A stretch of DNA of 50,288 bases. Origin: an uncultured Christensenellaceae bacterium (GTDB lineage: Bacteria; Bacillota; Clostridia; Christensenellales; Borkfalkiaceae). The notes under the pieces are model-generated. The model made no database searches, was not told where the DNA came from, and saw only the letters and a list, made by a program, of their open reading frames with translations. The stretch's first letter is position 1, and each line of letters starts with the position of its first letter. A program made the position numbers and the translations under genes. Of the stretch, positions 18,079 to 25,716 are shown piece after piece. Location: the NCBI GenBank assembly GCA_910587625.1, contig CAJUMW010000011.1:2161-52448 (forward strand), in the 5' to 3' direction.

Positions 18079-18989
18079 TTTCCCATTTTCCCTATTGCAC
18101 CAAGCAGGTCTTTTTGCATATCCACGCACGCCGCTCTTGCCGCGTCCGCATAGTTAAGACCGTCGTAAAGCTCGTTTTTATATGCGCAGAGTATGCCCCT
18201 CGACGAATTTACAACGCCGCCCAGCCCGTTTTTATCAAAGCAGACTTTAAGCATTTCGGCGCTGCCGCCCTGCGCACCGTAGCCGGGAATAAGAAAGAAG
18301 GTGTGTTTAAGCTGTTCCCTCAGCCTTGCCGCTTCCTCGGGATGAGTTGCGCCGACTACCGCGCCGACGTCCGAATAACCGTACTTGCCGACCGTTTCCT
18401 CTCCCCATTTTTCGACGAGCTCTCCCATTTGTTCATATATGAACTTGCCGTTTTCGAGCTTTAAATTTTGCAGCTCTCCGCTCGAGGGATTGGAAGTCTT
18501 TACAAGCACGAAAATGCTCTTGTCGCGCGACTTTATATCGTCGACAAAGGGCTTTATTCCGTCGGTGCCGAGGTAGCCGTTTACAGTCAGCATATCGGCT
18601 TTGAACGCGCGCAGCTTTTTGCCGTTTACGTCTGTTTCTCCGAGATATGCTTTGGAATAGCAGCCTGCGGTCGAGCCGATATCGTTGCGCTTGCAGTCGG
18701 CAATTACTATCATACCCCTGCCGCGAGCATAGTTTACGGTGTGTTCGAAAGCCTGCAAACCTGCATAGCCGTACATTTCGTAATAGGCTATCTGAACTTT
18801 TACAGACGGGACAATGTCGTAAATTTTATCGATTATGTTCATATTGAACTCGCAAATTGCCTCCGCCGCGCCTTCGAAATCGCTTACGCCGTTTTTTAGC
18901 TCGTCGGGAAGATAGTCGAAGCTTGTGTCAAGCCCGACGCAAGTCGGGTTCTGCATTTCAATAATCTTTTCAATCAACTTATCTATCAT
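18075..18989 (-). CDS. pyrF: Orotidine 5'-phosphate decarboxylase, long (type 2) form
   Basis: Final step to UMP. The catalytic motif VIADCKRNDIGSTA (about residues 95-108) contains the Asp-Lys-x-x-Asp residues that define OMP decarboxylase. At 304 aa it belongs to the longer PyrF subfamily rather than the roughly 240-residue type of Bacillus. The phosphate-binding C-terminal region (IPGYGAQGG) is present. It lies 12 bases after pyrC and overlaps pyrK by 4 bases. No anomalies. Confidence 0.95.
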   Translation of the reverse strand: MIDKLIEKIIEMQNPTCVGLDTSFDYLPDELKNGVSDFEGAAEAICEFNMNIIDKIYDIVPSVKVQIAYYEMYGYAGLQAFEHTVNYARGRGMIVIADCKRNDIGSTAGCYSKAYLGETDVNGKKLRAFKADMLTVNGYLGTDGIKPFVDDIKSRDKSIFVLVKTSNPSSGELQNLKLENGKFIYEQMGELVEKWGEETVGKYGYSDVGAVVGATHPEEAARLREQLKHTFFLIPGYGAQGGSAEMLKVCFDKNGLGGVVNSSRGILCAYKNELYDGLNYADAARAACVDMQKDLLGAIGKMGK

Positions 18990-19001
18990 AATTTACCTCG
19001 C

Positions 19002-20276
19002 TTATTTTTTATATTTAATTTCTCCGTCGACTATGGTGTATTCCACATCTCCGTAGACTTCAAAGCCCTCAAAAGGCGTATTTTTACCCTTCGAAAGGAA
19101 ATCTTTGCTGTCGATTACATACTTTTTGCTTAAATCCGCTATTATTATATCCGCCTCTTTGCCCTCGGCAAGTTCTCCGCCGCCGAGATTGAGCGTCATT
19201 GACGGGTTGTAGCTCATTCTCTGCATAAGCTCGCACAGCGACAACCTCCCCGTCTTTACAAGGTAGGTATAGCTAAGTGCAAAGCTCGTTTCTATTCCGC
19301 TTATGCCGAACGCCGCGCTGTTGTACTCTACCTGCTTGTCCTTTAACGAATGGGGGGCGTGGTCGGTCACTATACAGTCGAGCGTACCGTCCTTGAGTCC
19401 CTCTATAATTGCCAGCCTGTCGCGCTCTTCCCTGACGGGAGGATTTACCTTGGTGTCGGTGTCGTAACCCGTAATTATATCGTCGGTAAGTATGAAGTAG
19501 TGCGGACACGTTTCCGCCGTGACCTGCACGCCGCGAGCTTTTGCGCTGCGGATAATTTCGACTCCGCTGTAAGTAGAAACGTGGCAGATATGCACGGGAA
19601 TGTTCAAGCTTTCGGAAAGCGCAATATCCCTCGCTATCATTATGTCCTCGGCGGCGCGAGGGCTGCCCTTCAAGCCCGTCAGCGTGGAATTATATCCTTC
19701 GTTTACAACGCCGCCGTCAACGAGGTCTTTATCCTCGCAATGACATAGACACTTTAGACCGAAGTCGTTCGCATATTCCATTGCAAGGCGCATAATCTGC
19801 GAATTGTCCACCGACTTTCCGTCGTCGCTTATCGCAACTATGCCTGCGGACTTCATTTTGCCGATATCCGACAGAGTTTCGCCCTGTTCACCCTTGGTAA
19901 TTGCGCCTATGGGTCTTACCTTGCACAAATTGACCTCGTTTGCGCGGTGGTTTATATAAGTTACAACTACCGCGTTGTCGCACACGGGGTCGGTGTTGGG
20001 CATACAGCAGACCTGAGTTACGCCGCCCCTGACGGCAGCCATACTTCCGCTTTGAATATCCTCTTTACCCTCGAAGCCCGGCTCGCGCAAGTGAACATGC
20101 AAGTCGATTATTCCGGGTAAAACGTGTTTGCCCGACGCGTCTATAACATTGCAAGCGTTGTCGCTACAAGTTATTTTGGTGGCTATTTTTAAAATTTTTG
20201 AGCCCGCTATCAGCAAATCCGCCTTAACTTCTCGCTCTTTTAACACCAAAGTTCCGTTTTTTATAAGCAATTTCAT
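19002..20276 (-). CDS. pyrC: Dihydroorotase
   Basis: Zinc enzyme cyclising carbamoyl aspartate to dihydroorotate. The metal site HVHLREPGFEGKED is at about residues 59-72, later metal histidines occur in CHCEDKDLVDGG and HICHVST, and the catalytic aspartate in VTDHAPHS at about 303-310. The 424-residue length marks the type I (Bacillus-like) class. The ATG overlaps the pyrB stop (ATGA). All visible active-site residues are conserved, so it is not one of the inactive pseudo-dihydroorotases. Confidence 0.95.
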   Translation of the reverse strand: MKLLIKNGTLVLKEREVKADLLIAGSKILKIATKITCSDNACNVIDASGKHVLPGIIDLHVHLREPGFEGKEDIQSGSMAAVRGGVTQVCCMPNTDPVCDNAVVVTYINHRANEVNLCKVRPIGAITKGEQGETLSDIGKMKSAGIVAISDDGKSVDNSQIMRLAMEYANDFGLKCLCHCEDKDLVDGGVVNEGYNSTLTGLKGSPRAAEDIMIARDIALSESLNIPVHICHVSTYSGVEIIRSAKARGVQVTAETCPHYFILTDDIITGYDTDTKVNPPVREERDRLAIIEGLKDGTLDCIVTDHAPHSLKDKQVEYNSAAFGISGIETSFALSYTYLVKTGRLSLCELMQRMSYNPSMTLNLGGGELAEGKEADIIIADLSKKYVIDSKDFLSKGKNTPFEGFEVYGDVEYTIVDGEIKYKK

Positions 20277-21202
20277 AAGTTCTTCTCCCTGTACTCTTTG
20301 AGAAGTTTCAATATAGCCATTCTCACGGCAACGCCGTTTGTAACCTGTTGCAAAATTAAGCTCGAATCGCCGTCTATGACCTGCGGAGTAAGTTCGACGC
20401 CTCTGTTTACGGGGCCGGGGTGCAGAACTACGGCGTTCTTTTTTGCGTACTTCAAGACCCCGTCGTTCACGCCGTAATATTTAGCGTACTCTGAAAGCGA
20501 CGGAAAAAGTCCGCCGTGCTGGCGCTCGAGCTGTATTCTCAAACCCATTACCACGTCCGCGCCCTCGACAGCTTGCTCACGCGAGCAAGCTATGCGCGCG
20601 CCAAGCCGCTCAATTTCCTTAGGTATCATTGTTGCAGGGGCGTACATATGCACGCTTGCACCGAGCTTTGTAAGCCCGAAAAGGTTGCTCATTGCAACTC
20701 TCGAATGCTTTATATCCCCTAAAATCGCAACCTTAAGCCCCTCTATTTTGCCGAGCTTTTCGCGCATTGTAAACATATCGAGCAGCGCCTGCGTGGGGTG
20801 GGCATGCATTCCGTCCCCTCCGTTCAACACGCTTGCTTTGACGTGTTCGGCCAATAGCTTGGGCGCGCCTGCCATAGGGTGGCGTATCACGATATAGTCG
20901 ACGTGCATTGCGTCGAGCGTTTCACCCGTGTCGATCAGCGTTTCACCCTTCTGCACCGAGCTTGTGGCAACCGAAATATTGACTTCGCTTGCACCGAGAT
21001 ATTTTGCCGCAAGTTCGAACGACGAGCGCGTGCGAGTGCTGTTTTCATAGAACAGCGTGACAAGCGACTTGCCCGAAAGTATATCAGACCGCTTGTTGCC
21101 CGACAAAATAATTTTTTTCATTTCAGCAGCTTCGTCGAGAATTGCGTATATCTCGGCGGAGGTGCAATCCTTTAAACCCAACAGGTCTTTTCGTTGTAAC
21201 AT
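20273..21202 (-). CDS. pyrB: Aspartate carbamoyltransferase catalytic subunit
   Basis: Joins carbamoyl phosphate to aspartate, the committed step. The carbamoyl-phosphate site YENSTRTRSSFELA lies at about residues 51-64, the HP-A-L motif (HPTQALLDM) near 136, and HPGPVNRG near 262. Length is 309 aa. No pyrI regulatory subunit is adjacent, so the enzyme is probably the unregulated trimer. First structural gene of the operon; AAGGAAGAG sits a few bases before the ATG and the attenuator ends 28 bases upstream. Carbamoyl phosphate synthase genes are not in this window. Confidence 0.96.
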   Translation of the reverse strand: MLQRKDLLGLKDCTSAEIYAILDEAAEMKKIILSGNKRSDILSGKSLVTLFYENSTRTRSSFELAAKYLGASEVNISVATSSVQKGETLIDTGETLDAMHVDYIVIRHPMAGAPKLLAEHVKASVLNGGDGMHAHPTQALLDMFTMREKLGKIEGLKVAILGDIKHSRVAMSNLFGLTKLGASVHMYAPATMIPKEIERLGARIACSREQAVEGADVVMGLRIQLERQHGGLFPSLSEYAKYYGVNDGVLKYAKKNAVVLHPGPVNRGVELTPQVIDGDSSLILQQVTNGVAVRMAILKLLKEYREKNL

Positions 21203-21230
21203 ACACTCTTCCTTAAAAAATTTTTCGACA

Positions 21231-21277
21231 GAAAAAAAGCGGCAAAAATACCGAAATATTCCGGCATTCGTCCGCTT
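21231..21277 (-). terminator. Intrinsic terminator in the pyr leader (attenuator)
   Basis: On the minus strand an outer AAGCGG/CCGCTT stem (21277-21272 with 21243-21238) encloses an inner AATGCCG/CGGTATT stem, followed by a run of seven T. It lies between the pyr promoter and pyrB, so it must be read through for expression. I find no PyrR-type binding loop (AGUCC-AGAGAGG-like) in the leader. Confidence 0.75.
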
Positions 21278-21284
21278 GAAATTA

Positions 21285-21314
21285 TTATTGCGTTTTAATA
21301 AATTGCGATATCAT
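21285..21314 (-). CDS. Possible 9-residue leader peptide of the pyr operon
   Basis: ATG at 21314-21312 opens a nine-codon frame (MISQFIKTQ) that ends in two consecutive stop codons 8 bases before the attenuator stem. A ribosome at its end would cover the 5' arm of the terminator. The only candidate ribosome site, GGGGCGG, is about 12 bases upstream, slightly far. Short frames like this arise by chance, so this is a suggestion only. Confidence 0.3.
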   Translation of the reverse strand: MISQFIKTQ

Positions 21315-21360
21315 AAGTTTGGTTCCGCCCCGTTTTAAACCCGACGGTTTTTTCTTTAAA

Positions 21361-21389
21361 ATTATAGCACAGATTTTCAATGTTGTAAA
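21361..21389 (-). promoter_or_regulatory. pyr operon promoter
   Basis: Minus-strand TTTACA (21389-21384), 17-base spacer, and a perfect TATAAT (21366-21361). Predicted transcription start near 21354 gives a leader of about 150 bases that holds the attenuator. The promoter lies just upstream of the metallophosphoesterase stop codon. Confidence 0.82.
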
Positions 21390-21408
21390 GCGTGCGAGGG
21401 CAGATTTT

Positions 21409-22104
21409 TCATAAAATTCTTTGTAGGGTAAAACCCACTTTATCGCAGGAAGTCAAAATGTATTCCACGCCGCTTTTCTGCGTGCGGAAGGGGAAAAAAG
21501 TTTCCCCGTGAATGTGCCCGAAAACCACCTTTTCAACCCCCTCTTTTTCAAACAGACGGGTAAATTCCGTATCGGGAGATTTGGGAGAAAAAGGCGGATA
21601 ATGTATCATTGCAATCAGCCTGTCGCAAGGCTCTTTTATCCTTTCGACGGCGCCGAAACACAGCTTGAAACGCTCGGCTTCGCGAAGATACAAACGCATG
21701 TCGTCGGGGGTAAAATCGTTACTTCCAGGGCAAGTCCAACCCCGCGAACCGCATATTATTACGTTGTCTATTTTAACGCAGTCGTTCTGTAAAAAATAAA
21801 AGCTTTCGTCGGGCGCGGCGCGGCGGAGTTTTGTTATTCCGTTCCACCAATAATCGTGATTGCCGCGTATAAAAACTTTTTTGCCCGTCAGGCATTTCAG
21901 GCTTTGCAAATCGTAAAGCCCCTCGTCAAGATCAATGCCCCAGCTTATATCTCCCGCAACTAAAACAACGTCGTCGTCCGTAACCCTCGAAAGCCAATCT
22001 TCTTTAATTTTTTCAAAGTGATTTTCCCAGCCGACGCCGAAAATATCCATAGGTTTTTTTGCTTTACCCGACAAGTGCAAATCACTTATTGCAAAAATTT
22101 TCAT
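21409..22104 (-). CDS. Calcineurin-like metallophosphoesterase (231 aa)
   Basis: All five metal-site blocks of the family are visible: SDLHLSG (residues 7-13), GDISWG (about 51-56), GNHDYWW (about 81-87), HYPP (about 167-170) and GHIHGE (about 196-201). It lacks a signal peptide and membrane segment, so it is a cytoplasmic phosphoesterase using two metal ions. It resembles the stand-alone DR1119-type group; the substrate cannot be told from sequence. No Shine-Dalgarno site is seen. A weak extended -10 (TGCTAAACT on the minus strand) ends 6 bases before the ATG, which would make the mRNA nearly leaderless. The gene sits alone between the spore-coat-like gene and the pyr promoter. Confidence 0.88.
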   Translation of the reverse strand: MKIFAISDLHLSGKAKKPMDIFGVGWENHFEKIKEDWLSRVTDDDVVLVAGDISWGIDLDEGLYDLQSLKCLTGKKVFIRGNHDYWWNGITKLRRAAPDESFYFLQNDCVKIDNVIICGSRGWTCPGSNDFTPDDMRLYLREAERFKLCFGAVERIKEPCDRLIAMIHYPPFSPKSPDTEFTRLFEKEGVEKVVFGHIHGETFFPFRTQKSGVEYILTSCDKVGFTLQRIL

Positions 22105-22226
22105 AACTAAAGTTTAGCATATTTTGCTTGAATAATAAAGCATTTTAAGCAAATTTAGCGGCATTTATAGTTGATTATGTGTGACATAGTACTCAATTTA
22201 AAGCCAAAGAACCGAATTTCGACGAG

Positions 22227-22257
22227 AAAAACGGCGGAAATTCCGCCGTTTTTTTGA
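22227..22257 (-). terminator. Intrinsic terminator of the spore-coat-like gene
   Basis: A near-perfect 12-base inverted repeat (AAAACGGCGGAA with its complement) is flanked by T runs on both strands. It stands 18 bases after the stop at 22275. Confidence 0.85.
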
Positions 22258-22274
22258 ATTTTGCAAATTTTAGG

Positions 22275-22925
22275 TTATTGCTTTGAACACGTTCTGCCCT
22301 GGGGATAGAGCGGCAGTTCGAAGAAGCCTGCGCACACTTCCTGCGAGTAATCCTGTGCAGGCGGAATTGCGCAATAGCCGTAGCTGGGAACGAGAATTTC
22401 AACGTCGATAGCTATCTTCAAAATGACCGTAATGCAGGCGTTTACGGAGAACGTACCGTCGGTAAATCTACCCTCGGCGCACACTGCCGAAACCTCGCTT
22501 GTAGCCTTGTAGGGCATAATCGAGGGAGCGGGAACGTACAAAAGAACGTCCTCGGAAACGCTGATTTCGGACTGTGCCACACCCTCTACTCCGTTCGCGT
22601 CGGTGTACAGAACTTCGACGGGAATCGAGATGGTAGCCTGCACTCTCGCGCAGCTGGGTTTATCGGGCAAGCGCTCGATGTTTATGCTTGTGATATTGCC
22701 CGTCGAAGAAGTCGACCTTGCGCTTATGAAAGTCAAAGGATATGTAGGGTTTGCAGGCACGGCGTCGGTGAGCGTGAGCGTGTAATTTTCAATCTGAATT
22801 TGTTTGATGCAGGCGTCGAATATTTTTTGAGCCTGAATACAAACTTTTTCACACATTCCGTTCAGGGGGTTGCCGCTTATTGTGCCGGGACATTTGTCCG
22901 ATTGAAAGTTGGAAAAAAATGACAT
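22275..22925 (-). CDS. Cysteine-rich SPOCS-like protein, possible spore coat (216 aa)
   Basis: The N-terminus SDKCPGTISGNPLNGMCEKV and further cysteines give about ten Cys in 216 residues. From about residue 80 onwards the beta-strand pattern (ISIPVEVLYTDANGVEG, then VLLYVP, then VILKIAIDVEILVPSYG) resembles the SPOCS/DUF3794 domain of SipL and CotE-type spore-envelope proteins. There is no signal peptide, as expected for a protein made in the mother cell. GGAGG lies 6 bases before ATG. It is next to a LysM protein gene, and SpoVB is close by, which supports a sporulation role. The family call is by pattern and could be wrong; disulfide cross-linking in the coat is inference. Confidence 0.5.
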   Translation of the reverse strand: MSFFSNFQSDKCPGTISGNPLNGMCEKVCIQAQKIFDACIKQIQIENYTLTLTDAVPANPTYPLTFISARSTSSTGNITSINIERLPDKPSCARVQATISIPVEVLYTDANGVEGVAQSEISVSEDVLLYVPAPSIMPYKATSEVSAVCAEGRFTDGTFSVNACITVILKIAIDVEILVPSYGYCAIPPAQDYSQEVCAGFFELPLYPQGRTCSKQ

Positions 22926-22979
22926 TTTAACCTCCGTTTTATTGAGTTTGTAGTTTGTAATATATTATATGCTCACGCA

Positions 22980-23261
22980 CTATTTTTTGCACGGTATAAA
23001 CAGTCTGCACGACGGATATAGGGGCTTGAAATTATTTGCTTTTTTCAGCTCTTCCTCGTCGATTTTCAGTCTTTGCGAAATTGTCTTATAGGTGTCGTGG
23101 GGACCGGTGCGTATGGCGCGCATTCTTTCACCCAGCTCAACTATTCCGCCTGTGAAAATTTCGCCGAAAACGGGGCAGCCAAGCTCCTTTTCAATCTCCG
23201 CGCGCGTCGCAACGCACTTTATTCTGAAATATTTGCTTCTGTCCGAAACGAGCGTAAACAT
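22980..23261 (-). CDS. Small LysM-domain protein (93 aa)
   Basis: The C-terminal 45 residues (from HDTYKTISQRL to the end, with LFIPCKK) form a LysM-type fold: an initial YKTIS strand, a helix (DEEELKKANNF) and the closing LYPSCRLFIP strand. The first half is mixed alpha/beta with no match I recognise. There is no signal peptide; LysM proteins without one often act inside the mother cell on the spore surface (SafA/SipL-like), which fits the neighbouring coat-like gene 54 bases downstream. No Shine-Dalgarno site; TATGAT on the minus strand ends 6 bases before the ATG, so it may be leaderless. It is divergent from SpoVB. Confidence 0.6.
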   Translation of the reverse strand: MFTLVSDRSKYFRIKCVATRAEIEKELGCPVFGEIFTGGIVELGERMRAIRTGPHDTYKTISQRLKIDEEELKKANNFKPLYPSCRLFIPCKK

Positions 23262-23330
23262 TTCTATATCATACGCGGCAAATAACGAAAATGTTCATAT
23301 TTGCAGGTTGAATTTTGTAGAATAATGTAG

Positions 23331-24836
23331 ATGAAGAACAATATTTACAAATCCGCCGCGCAAGTGACGGTGTTTTCAACGGTCGAAAAGGGGTTAAGCT
23401 TTTTTTACAGGATAGTGTTATCGAGAATTATCGGCGCGGAAGGACTGGGTATTTACCAAATTTGCCTGACGGTTTTTGCCGTATTTTTGACGGCTGCTTC
23501 TAGCGGCGTACCCGTAACCGTATCGCGGCTTATGGCAAAGAGCGGAGCAAACGGCGATATCCGCGGCAGGCATTCGGCTGTGACGGCAGGCGTAATTTGC
23601 ACGCTTGTGATAACCATACCCACAGCTCTTATACTGTTTTTGTGCAGAAACGCGCTCGGTTTTTTATTCTCCGACGACAGGTGCATACAAATTTTTGTTC
23701 TGCTTTTGCCGGGGCTTATTCTTACCTCGGTCTATGCGGTTATACGCGGTTCTTTTTGGGGAAATAAGCAATTTTTGCCCTATTCCGTAATCGAGCTGTT
23801 AGAGGACGCCGTTATGGTATTTTGCGGAATTTGGCTCATTTGGGGCGTCGGAGACCCCGTTTTGGGCGCGAGAAACGCGACGCTTGCCGTATTAATTTCA
23901 TACATATTTTCCTTTATAGTTTCGCTGTTCTGGTATTTTAAAAAGGGCGGCAAGTTCATAAACCCCAAACAGCAGTTAAAGCCGCTTATTTCGGCCGCCG
24001 CGCCCATTACGGCTATGCGCACCGCAACCTCGCTTATCAACTCGATTGTTGCCGTACTTCTGCCGGCTCTGCTTATGACAATGTGCGGATTTACCAATTC
24101 GGAGGCTATAAGCCTTTACGGCGTACTTATGGGTATGGCGGTGCCCATGCTGTTTACCCCCTCCGCGCTTATAGGCTCCATAGCGGTAGTAGTTGCGCCC
24201 GAGCTTTCGGAAAACTTCTATAAAAACAACAAAAACGCCGTGCGTTACGACGTTGAAAAGACGGTTAAAGCGGCAATTTTTATAGCCGCTATGCTGATAC
24301 CCGTGCTGTTTGTTCTCGGCGGCGCGATAGGAGAATTTCTATACGACAACGAGCTGTGCGGCAAAATCGTACAGGCAAGCGCGTTTATAATTTTGCCCAT
24401 GTGCATTACTATGATTACCAACACGGTGCTAAACTCGATGAATTGCGAAAAACGCACCCTCTTGTACTTCGGTATAGGTTCGGCGGTAATGCTTTTGTGC
24501 ATCGCATGCCTTACGCGCTGGTTGGGAATTTACTCGTACATAATCGGCTTCGGGCTGGACGAAATAATATGCGCGGTACTCAATTTGCGGCTTTTAAAGA
24601 AAAAATGCAGCGAAATAACCTATAAAAGATATACTTTACACAGCGTTTTGGTAATTATTGCTTCCTGCTTCTTCGGTTGGCTGTTGAACGGAATAGTTTC
24701 AAGCTATCTTTCTCCCATTTTTCAGATTATCATCAGCGCGCCGCTCATACTCGGCTTTACCGCAGGCAGCCTTTACTGCCTTGAAATGTTCACGCTAAAT
24801 CCCTTTAAAAAGCTATTTGCCAAAAGGGTCAGATAA
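23331..24836 (+). CDS. spoVB: SpoVB-like polysaccharide/lipid flippase (501 aa)
   Basis: A MOP-superfamily membrane protein with about 14 hydrophobic helices. The N-terminus (KSAAQVTVFSTVEKGLSFFYR, with SRIIGAEGLGIYQI) is characteristic of stage V sporulation protein B and its YkvU-type relatives, which move lipid-linked precursors for spore cortex or envelope synthesis. Length fits the family. Not MurJ by its N-terminal signature, though I cannot exclude that it serves as the general lipid II flippase. The start lacks a clear Shine-Dalgarno site; a TAGAAT ends 8 bases upstream. Its 3' end overlaps the convergent permease gene by 24 bases. Confidence 0.85.
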   Translation: MKNNIYKSAAQVTVFSTVEKGLSFFYRIVLSRIIGAEGLGIYQICLTVFAVFLTAASSGVPVTVSRLMAKSGANGDIRGRHSAVTAGVICTLVITIPTALILFLCRNALGFLFSDDRCIQIFVLLLPGLILTSVYAVIRGSFWGNKQFLPYSVIELLEDAVMVFCGIWLIWGVGDPVLGARNATLAVLISYIFSFIVSLFWYFKKGGKFINPKQQLKPLISAAAPITAMRTATSLINSIVAVLLPALLMTMCGFTNSEAISLYGVLMGMAVPMLFTPSALIGSIAVVVAPELSENFYKNNKNAVRYDVEKTVKAAIFIAAMLIPVLFVLGGAIGEFLYDNELCGKIVQASAFIILPMCITMITNTVLNSMNCEKRTLLYFGIGSAVMLLCIACLTRWLGIYSYIIGFGLDEIICAVLNLRLLKKKCSEITYKRYTLHSVLVIIASCFFGWLLNGIVSSYLSPIFQIIISAPLILGFTAGSLYCLEMFTLNPFKKLFAKRVR

Positions 24837-25190
24837 TTTTAAAGAGATAAGCCCTTTTACCGCAAGTCCCACCAAAAAGGCGCCGAACAGCTTTTTCAGA
24901 ATTTCTCCGGGAAGATAGACCGCGGCAAGACCGCCCAAAACCGAAGTAAGCACAGCAGGAATAATTATGAACCACGCCCCGTCCGCCTTTAAAAGCCCCT
25001 TGTCGCTGTGAACCTTTAAAGAGAACGCCGCCATAGGAAGAAAGGCTATTAAATTTGCCGCCTGCGCAACGTGCTGTTCGACTCCGAGAAATATTGTGAG
25101 AACGGGAATTAGTATAGTGCCGCCTCCCATACCCATTCCGCCGAGAAGTCCCGCGGCAAAGCCCGACAAAAGATAAAATATAAAGCTCAA
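24813..25190 (-). CDS. TauE/SafE-family permease, second half-gene (125 aa)
   Basis: A hydrophobic protein with about four helices and the glycine-rich signature GGMGMGGGTILIP near the N-terminus, typical of each half of TauE/SafE sulfite/anion exporters. I choose a TTG start at 25190: it overlaps the stop of the upstream half-gene (TTGA), has GAGG 7 bases before it, and begins LSFIFYLLSGF. An upstream ATG at 25376 would add 62 arginine-rich residues that only read another frame of the first half-gene. Probably pairs with the product of 25187-25549 to form one transporter. Substrate unknown; sulfonate or sulfite derivatives are known for the family. Confidence 0.82.
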   Translation of the reverse strand: MSFIFYLLSGFAAGLLGGMGMGGGTILIPVLTIFLGVEQHVAQAANLIAFLPMAAFSLKVHSDKGLLKADGAWFIIIPAVLTSVLGGLAAVYLPGEILKKLFGAFLVGLAVKGLISLKLSDPFGK

Positions 25191-25549
25191 AACAACATCC
25201 TCAGCCCTGCGGCAAGCATCACCGCGACAAACACTATATTGACGACGAACTCGGGCAGTTTGTTTAAAAGCGACGCACCCAAAAGACCGCCCGCCACGCT
25301 CCCCACGGCGGCAGGGATAGTTACGGCGGCGTCGAAATAGCCGTTTATAAGGTAAATTATAGCGCTGGCGGCGCACACCGGCGCTATAATGAGTATTGCC
25401 GTGGCGTGGGCGCGCTTTTCCTCATAGCCCAATAAATTTTTTAAAAGCGGCACGACGACCATACCGCCGCCTGCGCCGAAAAGTCCGTTTACGGACCCCG
25501 TCATAAGTCCGCATAATATTCCTTTGAAATTTTTTTTGTTAGCGTTCAT
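25187..25549 (-). CDS. TauE/SafE-family permease, first half-gene (120 aa)
   Basis: Four predicted helices and the signature NGLFGAGGGMVVVPLL near residues 17-32 identify the N-terminal half of a TauE/SafE exporter. I place the start at ATG 25549 (MNANKKNFKG), where family similarity begins; a longer frame from 25693 adds 48 residues without resemblance. Whole family members are about 240-260 aa, so this and the next gene (overlap of 4 bases) together make a full-length protein, a common split arrangement in Firmicutes. The promoter is not clear in the AT-rich upstream region. Confidence 0.82.
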   Translation of the reverse strand: MNANKKNFKGILCGLMTGSVNGLFGAGGGMVVVPLLKNLLGYEEKRAHATAILIIAPVCAASAIIYLINGYFDAAVTIPAAVGSVAGGLLGASLLNKLPEFVVNIVFVAVMLAAGLRMLF

Positions 25550-25621
25550 AATCTTTTTACTTAGTTTTTGCAAAAATAAGCAAAATAATAAATTTTTTTC
25601 GTATGTTTGAGCGATAAACGC

Positions 25622-25650
25622 TTGATTAAAAAAGACTATTATATTAAAAT
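25622..25650 (+). promoter_or_regulatory. Promoter of the 1429-residue surface protein gene
   Basis: TTGATT (25622-25627), a 17-base spacer and TAAAAT (25645-25650). The transcript would start near 25657 and contain a small CGCGG/CCGCG hairpin (25688-25703) before the CAGGAG ribosome site. Confidence 0.6.
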
Positions 25651-25716
25651 AGAGAAGTACGAATTTTATTTTATGAAAACGCTCGCGGTGCAAGCCGCGA
25701 AAAATTCAGGAGTTAT

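Noticed and set aside
18079..18129. N-terminal extension of PyrK
   Set aside because: It only re-reads pyrF in another frame and matches no PyrK N-terminus; the ATGA junction at 18078 is the normal coupled start.
21203..21360. T-box or PyrR antiterminator in the pyr leader
   Set aside because: No T-box bulge (UGGN) with its terminator context and no PyrR-binding loop could be found by eye.
24813..25376. 187-residue form of the second TauE half-gene
   Set aside because: Its first 62 residues are arginine-rich out-of-frame reading of the first half-gene; the TTG at 25190 has a better ribosome site and fits the family.
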